Below are positions 1 to 5,311 of a stretch of 15,362 bases of DNA, in pieces. The notes below the pieces were generated by a model. It was not told where the DNA came from, searched no databases, and saw nothing but the letters and a program-made list of their open reading frames with translations. How positions within the stretch are numbered: the first letter of the stretch is position 1; every line of letters begins with the position of its first letter. This DNA is from an uncultured Emergencia sp. (GTDB taxonomy: Bacteria > Bacillota > Clostridia > Peptostreptococcales > Anaerovoracaceae), in assembly GCA_937997955.1 (NCBI GenBank), contig CALLDR010000085.1, forward strand, positions 1 through 15,362, written 5' to 3'. The position numbers were made by a program, and so were the translations under genes.

Positions 1-124
1 TCGAGACAGCTTGATTATATTACCACCTTTTCGCCCCTCTGTCAATAGGGTTTTTGAGAAAAAATCAAAAAGATCTGGTCCGGGAGGGCAGAGCCCCGCG
101 CCGCGGTGACCCGCTCAGCGCTTC

Positions 125-1201
125 CTAGCGCTCAGACTCCTCCTGTATGTACTTTCTCTTTTTCCTGGTGACCGAGAACCACAGGCCTATGGCAACCGCC
201 AAAACCACTGCCGCGCAGACGATCCACAGCTTTGATGCCTCCTCCGGCGGATACTTTTCTTCTATATTATCCGGCGTAAGGCCGTCGGTCAGGCTGTACA
301 TATTGATGGTATCCAGAAAATCGCCCTGCACTACGCGCTCGCCGTCACTGTAATCCAGAAGCTCGCCGCCCATGACAACGGAGTAGAAAACCAGATCATC
401 TTTTTCCATGCAGCCGGCGAAGCACCAGCCCGCCGCCGGAGTGTAACCCGTTTTGACGCCGGTCATATACTGGCTGTACGGACTTTCATAGCGATCGTCC
501 GGGAACTTGACATAGTTGGTCGTCTCATAGGCGAACCCTTCGTCACGGACATTGGACGCCGGAACCATGCCTTCACCCTGGCCGACACATTCCCGGAACT
601 TGTCAAACTGCATGGCGTATTCGCAGATTTTGACCATGTCTCTCGGCGTAGTATAATGATTGTTGGACGCCAGTCCGATGCAGTCCGCGAAATGGGTGTT
701 CTCACAGCCCAGCTCTTCCGCTTTTTCGTTCATCATAGCGATAAAGTCGCTGTACTCATCGCACATGTCAAAGGCAAAGGCCGTCGCCGCCTCATTACCC
801 GAAGGGATCAAAAGGTACTTCATGCACTCCTCGTAGGAAATGACCTCCCCCTCTTCCAAATGCCTCTGCGGCTCCATGCTGCTGCAGTAATAATGCCGCA
901 CAGCGTCCTTTGATACGGTCAGCTCACCCTCCAGATCCGGATTCTGCTCCAGCACCAGAATCGCCGTCATGACCTTCGTCATGCTGGCAGGCGGCAGCTG
1001 CATATCCGCATTCTTTTCATAGAGAACCGTTCCTGTCGTCGCTTCGTAAAGAATGGCCGCTTTCGAGTTCGGGGCCATATCCTCAGCCTCGCCTCTGTCT
1101 TCCGCAAAAACAGAGGCCGTACCTGCCAGGGCCGCCGTCAAAAGGGCAGCCAAAATAAGGCCAAGCAGTTTATGCGCCAGGCGTTTTGTTCTTGTCTTCA
1201 T
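125..1201 (-). CDS. D-alanyl-D-alanine carboxypeptidase (DacF/PBP5-like, S11 family)
   Basis: Removes the terminal D-Ala from peptidoglycan pentapeptides at the outer face of the membrane. Counting from the ATG at 1201, the three serine-penicillin-binding motifs are in order: SMTK near residues 73-76, SGN near 134-136 and KTG near 250-252. A hydrophobic signal peptide ends in an A-x-A-like site (SVFAED). A C-terminal hydrophobic helix near 325-344 followed by basic residues looks like a membrane anchor. The start at 1201 is preferred over an upstream in-frame GTG at 1234 because AGAGG lies about 8 nt before this ATG. At 358 residues the protein is a little short for PBP5 relatives, so the usual C-terminal beta domain is probably reduced; I infer this from length. 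It appears monocistronic in this window. Family assignment is secure; the exact paralogue (dacF, dacA or dacB) is not. Confidence 0.93.
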   Translation of the reverse strand: MKTRTKRLAHKLLGLILAALLTAALAGTASVFAEDRGEAEDMAPNSKAAILYEATTGTVLYEKNADMQLPPASMTKVMTAILVLEQNPDLEGELTVSKDAVRHYYCSSMEPQRHLEEGEVISYEECMKYLLIPSGNEAATAFAFDMCDEYSDFIAMMNEKAEELGCENTHFADCIGLASNNHYTTPRDMVKICEYAMQFDKFRECVGQGEGMVPASNVRDEGFAYETTNYVKFPDDRYESPYSQYMTGVKTGYTPAAGWCFAGCMEKDDLVFYSVVMGGELLDYSDGERVVQGDFLDTINMYSLTDGLTPDNIEEKYPPEEASKLWIVCAAVVLAVAIGLWFSVTRKKRKYIQEESER

Positions 1202-1276
1202 TTTTATATCCTCTTTTCTCATCATCACTCTCACAGACTCGTGCGCATGTCTGCAGATCGAAAACGGGACATCTCT

Positions 1277-1305
1277 ACTATACTCCTTCTTTCAACAAAA
1301 AACAA
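1277..1305 (-). promoter_or_regulatory. Candidate promoter for the carboxypeptidase gene
   Basis: On the minus strand TTGTTT (1300-1305) is separated by 17 bp from TATAGT (1277-1282), about 75 bp upstream of the start codon. The -10 box is good (5/6) and the -35 box weak (3-4/6), so this is a plausible but unproven sigma-A promoter. A TATAAT-like box further upstream (around 1360) lacks a -35 at proper spacing. Confidence 0.3.
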
Positions 1306-1389
1306 CTATTCTTATCTTGCAACTTCTATCCTTTCATCAAAATTCTCATCCAAGCTTATTATAGTTCCCAGTACTTGATATAAGAGTTC

Positions 1390-1431
1390 AAAAAAGAGCT
1401 CACTAAAGCAATAGTTTGCTCTGTGGGCTCT
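1390..1431 (-). terminator. Rho-independent terminator of the JAMM/Cys-rich cluster
   Basis: Reading the minus strand, AGAGCCCAC (1431-1423) can pair with GTGAGCTCT (1403-1395) with one G-U or mismatch position, and a run of six T follows (1395-1390). It lies about 60 bp after the stop of the Cys-rich gene, as expected for the end of that transcript. The loop is long (about 19 nt) and may fold further. Confidence 0.65.
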
Positions 1432-1460
1432 ATATGCCGCGTTTATAATATTTTCACGTC

Positions 1461-1480
1461 ATTACATTTCAATATGTAAT
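1461..1480. repeat. Short inverted repeat in AT-rich spacer
   Basis: ATTACAT (1461-1467) and ATGTAAT (1474-1480) form a perfect 7-bp inverted repeat around a 6-nt loop, just after the stop codon of the Cys-rich gene. It could be a small RNA 3' hairpin or a protein site; nothing else supports a function. Confidence 0.35.
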
Positions 1481-1493
1481 AATGTTTATTATT

Positions 1494-1676
1494 TTAGTAT
1501 TCCTTGCGCGGACCGCAACCATTCCTTTCAGATGGATAGTAATGTGTATTGTAGTAGTTACAATATCCTCGGCCAGTGGAATCTGTATTTCGAGGTTCAT
1601 AATATGCACAATCTATGCAATTTCCTCCACAAAATTTGCCCTCTGGAATTTTGATTTCTTCTTTTCTCATCTTCAT
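1494..1676 (-). CDS. Small Cys-rich protein, probable metal-binding
   Basis: A 60-residue protein with no recognised family. It has six cysteines: C-x3-C-x2-C followed by two Tyr, then a single Cys in GYC, and a last Cys near the C-terminus in NGCGP. The spacing suggests a small zinc- or iron-binding fold, which is inference. The start at 1676 is chosen because a very strong AAGGAGGA (1681-1688) ends 4-5 nt upstream. The longer reading from 1709 would translate that site itself as KEEN. The Shine-Dalgarno overlaps the stop codon of the upstream JAMM gene (1687-1689), so the two genes are probably translationally coupled. A terminator follows at 1390-1431. The real gene is very likely; its role is unknown, perhaps a partner or substrate of the JAMM peptidase. 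Confidence 0.7.
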   Translation of the reverse strand: MKMRKEEIKIPEGKFCGGNCIDCAYYEPRNTDSTGRGYCNYYNTHYYPSERNGCGPRKEY

Positions 1677-1686
1677 ATTTTCCTCC

Positions 1687-2118
1687 TTAATGTATGATTT
1701 TGAATTCATCCTTATATATTACAACCTTCTCCTCTCGTTTTTCTGCCACATAGAACACAATTTTTTCTTGCGGCAAAACAATCGGAAAAAGCAATTCGGA
1801 TACACTCATCGGCATGACTTCCATAATTTTCTGAATGTATTGAATATCATTTCGAGACAACTTTTCTCCTTTAGGAAAATGGGTGTGAAAAATTCCACAA
1901 AACTTTACACCTCTTTTTTCCCAGTTTTTAATCAGCCAATTAATTTGTTTTATATCTGGTGTGTATGTCCCATAAAGTCGCTCACCAGACACATCGGCTA
2001 TATGCTCGGCTTTGCAAATAACACCATCTACTTCGCCTAAAATTCCACCCACTTCAGGTGGTGGCAAAGTTAAATCTTGTAGCAAGCAGTTATATACGCT
2101 TCTAGTTATCATTACCAT
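1687..2118 (-). CDS. JAMM/MPN-domain metallopeptidase (Prok-JAB type)
   Basis: A 143-residue, single-domain protein with the complete JAMM zinc-protease signature: Glu22 in PPPEVGGILG, then H78-T-H80, seven residues, S88, two residues and D91. In the family these residues bind Zn and water and cleave isopeptide or peptide bonds, for example removal of ubiquitin-like tails in archaeal and bacterial Ub-like pathways; RadC is a more distant relative. No E1, E2 or Ub-like gene is visible in this window, so the substrate is unknown. No signal peptide is seen, so it is probably cytosolic. No clear Shine-Dalgarno precedes the ATG at 2118; the upstream stretch is very A+T rich with several TATA-like boxes, and an internal ATG at codon 3 is an alternative. 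It lies between the frame-disrupted Cys-rich ORF and the coupled Cys-rich mini-protein. Fold and catalytic motif are confident; physiological role is not. Confidence 0.85.
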   Translation of the reverse strand: MVMITRSVYNCLLQDLTLPPPEVGGILGEVDGVICKAEHIADVSGERLYGTYTPDIKQINWLIKNWEKRGVKFCGIFHTHFPKGEKLSRNDIQYIQKIMEVMPMSVSELLFPIVLPQEKIVFYVAEKREEKVVIYKDEFKIIH

Positions 2119-2170
2119 GATTATATTTTATATATTTATGCTTTTATCGAACTCGTTTATTTCTTAAAAT

Positions 2171-2502
2171 TTATTTGAACAGTTTGCCAAAAAACGTTTT
2201 TTTCTTCGATTGATTCACTGTTTTAGCTGTATTAGTTGCAAAAGGTTTTAATGGACCCGAATTCGCATCAAAAAAAGATAGATAATATTTGCAAGAATCA
2301 TAACAGCCTACTGCCATATTAAATCGCTTACAAAATGATACGCATCAGGTCGTCCATTGTTACGAACCTCCTGCTGATTACACGAAATCCTACAGTATCC
2401 ACTTGGTTCTGGCAAGTTCGTTCTATCAGGATATTCATCACCGCGCCTAATATATTGTGCTTCATTTAGATTTTCTTCCAAAGTTATTTTAATACCTTTT
2501 CC
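2171..2502 (-). pseudogene. Frame-disrupted small Cys-rich ORF following the Sel1 gene
   Basis: Two overlapping minus-strand reading frames make sense only together. The first (2502 down to 2308, 64 codons after the Sel1 stop and in the same frame as Sel1) carries GYCRISC and ends at TAG. The second, one frame back, runs from an ATG at 2317 to a TAA at 2171 (48 residues) and contains C-x3-C-KYY followed by a Lys-rich tail. Open sequence in the second frame reaches further upstream and reads CKRFNMAVGCYDSCKYY. A single lost T in the TTTT run near 2331-2336 would explain the break and would restore one continuous Cys-rich protein of about 100 residues. The possible start is TTG at 2479-2481; no in-frame ATG precedes it. 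Alternatives are a real 48-residue gene starting at 2317, a programmed -1 shift, or a sequencing error. It is not a recognised family, though its C-x-x-x-C and YY pattern recalls the neighbouring 60-residue protein. Confidence 0.5.
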
Positions 2503-3060
2503 CTATTTTCTACTACTAAAATATTCAGGGATAAGTTCAGGATGGTTGCTTATAATATCCGGGCATATACTAGTCATAAAATTCCTTTTCAATTCTTCAT
2601 ATCCCTTAAAAGTAACTTTGACTGACTCAATCGCTTTTGGGAAACCATTTAAGTATGCACATCCTAGCCAAAAGAAAAAGTCTTTCGAAGAGCCCTTTAC
2701 GCCTTTATTCAAGTAATTCATTACAGCAATCTTGTACTGAGCATCTGGTATTCCACCTTTTGCCGCGGCCATGTAGTATTTATAAGCCTTTTTCATATGA
2801 AAAGGTCCCCCAAGCTTTCCCTCTTGATACATTTCACCTAATGGAAAATTTGAATAAACACTTCCATTCGATATCGCCATCGTTAAATACTTCTCTGCTT
2901 CTTTTATCAGTCCATAATGCTGAGCAATCAATCCAGCTTTGCATTGAGCTTCCACATGGCCCTGCATAGCTGCTATGACATAATAATCATAAGCCTTTTT
3001 CCAATCCTTCTTTACACCATAGCTTTCTGCTAAATTAAACGCATCTTTCATTGAAATCAT
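2503..3060 (-). CDS. Sel1/TPR-like repeat protein
   Basis: A 185-residue soluble protein built of Sel1-like helical repeats. Characteristic pieces are W-KKAYDYYVIAAMQGHVEAQ near residues 20-39, a second degenerate unit near 48-67, and KKAYKYYMAAAKGGIPDAQYKIA near 90-112. Such repeats are protein-protein interaction scaffolds. The C-terminal third (about 125-185) is not repeat-like and is unrecognised. The ATG at 3060 has AGAGG about 8 nt upstream. The gene lies 24 bp after the small membrane protein, probably co-transcribed from the promoter at 3335-3363. Its TAG stop is followed in the same frame by 63 more open codons, so readthrough or a former longer protein is conceivable. There is no signal peptide. 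Confidence 0.8.
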   Translation of the reverse strand: MISMKDAFNLAESYGVKKDWKKAYDYYVIAAMQGHVEAQCKAGLIAQHYGLIKEAEKYLTMAISNGSVYSNFPLGEMYQEGKLGGPFHMKKAYKYYMAAAKGGIPDAQYKIAVMNYLNKGVKGSSKDFFFWLGCAYLNGFPKAIESVKVTFKGYEELKRNFMTSICPDIISNHPELIPEYFSSRK

Positions 3061-3084
3061 GTTTCTACCTCTGATAAGTTTACA

Positions 3085-3303
3085 TTAATATTTTTCAAAA
3101 GATCCCATTAATTTAAGAACTGAGACCACAAAATATATCACTCCAAAAATACTTCCCATTATAACCGAACTTACAAGTTTTAATAATTTATATTGAAGCC
3201 CTATACCATTCAATGAAGAGCAAATACTCCCATTTCGTCTAGAAATGAATTTCCAACTCGAGTAAGTTCCCCATAACAAATAGATTCCAATTATCACTTC
3301 CAC
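3085..3303 (-). CDS. Small membrane protein of unknown function
   Basis: A 72-residue protein with two hydrophobic stretches: a short one at residues 3-14 (VIIGIYLLWGTY) and a long one at about 40-66 (from KLLKLVSSVIMG to VVSVLKLMG). They are separated by a basic and Ser-rich linker with two Cys. It is likely a two-helix inner-membrane protein. The start is GTG at 3301-3303, decided by a strong AGGGAGGA exactly 7 nt upstream. It is the first gene of the minus-strand island cluster, directly behind a TTGACA promoter. No family is recognised. It could be an immunity-like or toxin-like small membrane component, but nothing here proves that. Confidence 0.65.
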   Translation of the reverse strand: MEVIIGIYLLWGTYSSWKFISRRNGSICSSLNGIGLQYKLLKLVSSVIMGSIFGVIYFVVSVLKLMGSFEKY

Positions 3304-3334
3304 GTCTCGTTCCTCCCTATATTTATTCGTCTAT

Positions 3335-3363
3335 ATAGTAGCATGCTTTTTGGGGTTTGTCAA
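3335..3363 (-). promoter_or_regulatory. Sigma-A promoter of the island cluster
   Basis: On the minus strand a perfect TTGACA (3363-3358) is followed after 17 bp by TACTAT (3340-3335), about 32 bp upstream of the GTG start of the small membrane protein. The -35 box abuts the direct repeats at 3366-3396, so the divergent XRE protein could occlude it. Confidence 0.7.
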
Positions 3364-3365
3364 TT

Positions 3366-3396
3366 CATTTCGAATACTTAATTTTCATTTCGTGTA
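3366..3396. promoter_or_regulatory. Candidate operator for the divergent XRE repressor
   Basis: Two direct repeats, CATTTCGAATA (3366-3376) and CATTTCGTGTA (3386-3396), match at 9 of 11 positions and start exactly 20 bp apart, about two helical turns. They lie between the TTGACA box of the minus-strand cluster and a TTGAAC box (3399-3404) that may belong to the XRE gene. The segment also holds an imperfect inverted repeat, TTCGAATAC against GTATTTTGAA, so a dimer site is an alternative reading. Repressor binding here would control both transcripts. Confidence 0.45.
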
Positions 3397-3448
3397 TTTT
3401 GAACATAATCATACGCAGATACTTTATTATGCTATTTGAGGTGATAAT

Positions 3449-3787
3449 ATGAAATTTGGAGACATATTAAAAGAACTTTTAGAAGAGCATGCTATAAGCC
3501 AGAAGAATGCTGCAAAAGCGCTAAATATAGCCCCTTCTACATTCGGAAACTACGTTCGCAACATCAGAGAGCCCGACTATGAGACGCTAAAGAACATCGC
3601 TTCTTTATTTAATGTAACAACAGATTACTTACTAGGCTATCACAAACATGAAAAATATACTCATGACGAAGCGCGTCTATTACAGATATTCAGAAGTATG
3701 GATAAGAAAAGTCAAACTATTTACTTGGAGCAAGGAATAGTCTTTCTGAAACATGGTTTTAATAATAACAAAGAACAGAATCTATGA
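3449..3787 (+). CDS. XRE-family (Cro/CI-type) transcriptional regulator
   Basis: A 112-residue protein with an N-terminal HTH_3 domain at about residues 3-62: LKELLEEHAISQKNAAKAL, then the recognition helix APSTFGNYVRNIREP, then the typical VTTDYLLG ending. The C-terminal half is a short helical segment, possibly for dimerisation; there is no LexA-like peptidase domain. The ATG at 3449 has AGGTG 6 nt upstream. It is the only clear plus-strand gene, transcribed away from the minus-strand cluster across a shared 145-bp promoter region with candidate operator repeats. The arrangement is typical of phage or mobile-element repressors that control an adjacent divergent module; that role is inferred. 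A hairpin with a T-run follows at 3834-3871. Confidence 0.9.
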   Translation: MKFGDILKELLEEHAISQKNAAKALNIAPSTFGNYVRNIREPDYETLKNIASLFNVTTDYLLGYHKHEKYTHDEARLLQIFRSMDKKSQTIYLEQGIVFLKHGFNNNKEQNL

Positions 3788-3833
3788 TTCATGTTTCGAT
3801 TTACCTTATTCAAGATGCATTGTACTAAAATCT

Positions 3834-3871
3834 AAAAGAGACGAAATTAATATCCATAACTTCGTCTTTTT
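3834..3871 (+). terminator. Rho-independent terminator of the XRE gene
   Basis: AAAAGAGACGAA (3834-3845) pairs with TTCGTCTTTTT (3861-3871) across a 15-nt loop. GACGAA/TTCGTC is a perfect 6-bp core extended by A-T and one G-T pair, and the 3' arm is itself the T-run. It lies about 50 bp after the stop codon and could act in both directions. Confidence 0.65.
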
Positions 3872-4008
3872 GGCAAAAAAGTGCTTAGATTTTTTCATTG
3901 AAGATTGACTCTAACCATAACCGTAAATTGTTCTGCATCCGTTTCTATTCTTCCGCGCAAGTCATTCATGATTGATCTTTTAAACTTGAAAAGGCTACCC
4001 GAGAACAC

Positions 4009-4063
4009 GAAAAAACGAGGAAAAGAGACGAAACTGAAAATCGCAATTCGGCCTCTTTTCCTC
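4009..4063 (-). terminator. Rho-independent terminator of the sigma-54 operon
   Basis: A perfect 11-bp inverted repeat, GAGGAAAAGAG (4017-4027) and CTCTTTTCCTC (4053-4063), has a 25-nt loop. On the minus strand it is followed by six T (4015-4010). It lies 26 bp after the stop of the DUF6282-like gene and ends the operon that starts at 8428-8444. The rest of the 3788-4088 spacer holds only the XRE terminator and no convincing gene. Confidence 0.75.
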
Positions 4064-4088
4064 AAGGTAAACAGCATTTATACAACAA

Positions 4089-4994
4089 TCATACAGATTC
4101 CAGAAGATAGGCTGGATTCTCTCTGACCATGGCCTGAAGGAACGACGGTTCCAGGCCGTGCGCCAGCAGCGCCTCGCAGGCCTGCAGCATCAGCTCCTGC
4201 GGCCGCGGCGCGGACATCTGCCCGCCGTCGCTGCTCAGGATGGCCTGCTCCGGCCCCGCGGCCCGAATCATATCGATCAGCTGTTCCACGGTGATCCGTT
4301 CACTTTCATCGCCGTCTACGCAGTTCAGGAAGGTATAGCTCAAATATACCCCCATTTGGGCCATTTCCCGCTGTTCCGAGATGTTCAGCCCCAGATCTCC
4401 CTGCGGATGGGAGAATTTCAGCTTTTTGATGCCCATGTCCTTTGCTCTGCGCACCACTGCCCAGCTTTCCTCCTTTGACAGGTGACCGATGCTGCAGACC
4501 ACGCCTGCGTCTCTGATCACCTCCATGACTTCCAGGACGTCCTGCCGCAGTCCGCCCCTGTCGTCAAGCACATCGAGAAAGCTGCTCCGGTCCGCGCCCT
4601 CAAAGAGATGGGCCGTGCTGCCCTGACTGCTGCAGACTCTGACAAAGTATTCCGTTTCCAGCGTAGGGAACCAGATGATCTTCGCGCCCCGTTTGCACGC
4701 TTCGTCCACAGCGGCGGCATTGAATCCGCCGGTGCTTCGCGAAATAGTCATGCTGCCGAAGCACTGTACCTGCGGCACTGCCTTCTGCGTCAGCGCCGCC
4801 AGGCCCACGGTAGGGAAATGGTGGTCTTTGAACACGATTCCCCTCATTTCCATGGCCGCCGCGTCTCTCGCCGCGTCAAAGCAGTCCACATTCCGCAGAA
4901 AGCCGTCCGGCGCCGCGTGAATATGGATATCGTATCCGCCCTTTAAGATCTCCCGGGCCTGCTGCTCGTATCTGACTTCATAACCCGTACTCAT
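4089..4994 (-). CDS. Metal-dependent hydrolase, DUF6282-like (amidohydrolase fold)
   Basis: A 301-residue cytosolic protein resembling the DUF6282 group of TIM-barrel, amidohydrolase-like enzymes. Candidate metal ligands are H24 and H26 in YDIHIHAAPD, K56 with H58/H59 in FKDHHFPT, H171 in SIGHLS, H196 in FSHPQGD, and D256 in LSSDGGQ. This order (HxH, Lys, His, His, Asp) is that of binuclear amidohydrolases, but chemistry and substrate are not established. Its ATG overlaps the stop of the upstream [2Fe-2S] gene (TAATG), so it is the translationally coupled last gene of the sigma-54 operon. By context it would process the substrate or product of the flavoprotein. Fold class is fairly confident; function is unknown. 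Confidence 0.82.
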   Translation of the reverse strand: MSTGYEVRYEQQAREILKGGYDIHIHAAPDGFLRNVDCFDAARDAAAMEMRGIVFKDHHFPTVGLAALTQKAVPQVQCFGSMTISRSTGGFNAAAVDEACKRGAKIIWFPTLETEYFVRVCSSQGSTAHLFEGADRSSFLDVLDDRGGLRQDVLEVMEVIRDAGVVCSIGHLSKEESWAVVRRAKDMGIKKLKFSHPQGDLGLNISEQREMAQMGVYLSYTFLNCVDGDESERITVEQLIDMIRAAGPEQAILSSDGGQMSAPRPQELMLQACEALLAHGLEPSFLQAMVRENPAYLLESV

Positions 4995-5311
4995 TACGCT
5001 TCACCCATCACCAGATCCCGAATGATCCTTTCATCGGACAAAGGCTCGATGAGATAAGTCGCCTCCGGGTCTCTCAGAATCGCGGAGCAGGCCAGTACAG
5101 GCTTTCCGTTGAGCCGGATCGCGCAGTTGCCGCATTTGCCGATCCTGCACAGGCACAGTGGAAAGGCCAGGCTGCTGTCCAGATTTTCATAGATGTAGCG
5201 CATGGTCCAAAGGGCGCTGATGCCCTTCGCGAAGGGAACCTGGTAGCGAGACGTCTCGCCGCTGTCCCTCCTTACCTCGATGGTCACATTCACATTCTCT
5301 TTCAAATTCAT
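4994..5311 (-). CDS. Stand-alone [2Fe-2S] subunit, fumarate reductase FrdB N-terminal type
   Basis: A 105-residue protein matching the N-terminal ferredoxin domain of succinate dehydrogenase/fumarate reductase iron-sulfur subunits. C55-x4-C60-x2-C63-x11-C75 (CRIGKCGNC ... PVLAC) would bind one [2Fe-2S] cluster; C53 is extra. The normal SdhB/FrdB protein is about 230-250 residues and continues into a domain carrying [4Fe-4S] and [3Fe-4S] clusters. Here the protein ends about 30 residues after the fourth Cys, with no sign of a frameshift. It overlaps the flavoprotein stop by 4 nt (ATGA) and the hydrolase start downstream, so the three genes are tightly coupled. It probably passes electrons to or from the flavoprotein. 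No membrane anchor subunit is present, so the complex is likely soluble. Confidence 0.85.
   Translation of the reverse strand: MNLKENVNVTIEVRRDSGETSRYQVPFAKGISALWTMRYIYENLDSSLAFPLCLCRIGKCGNCAIRLNGKPVLACSAILRDPEATYLIEPLSDERIIRDLVMGEA

Noticed and set aside
56..95. Terminator after the carboxypeptidase gene
   Set aside because: GC-rich sequence followed by T-rich sequence exists on the minus strand (GGGGCTC/GCCCTCCC then TTTTTGATTTTTT), but no stable unambiguous stem could be drawn.
1615..2040. 141-codon plus-strand open frame
   Set aside because: It is antisense to the JAMM gene, which carries an intact catalytic signature, and its composition is that of reversed coding sequence.
3895..4077. 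60-codon minus-strand ORF ending AEQFTVMVRVNLQ
   Set aside because: It overlaps the operon terminator, has no Shine-Dalgarno, and only its last 24 residues look protein-like. It could be a gene remnant but cannot be supported.
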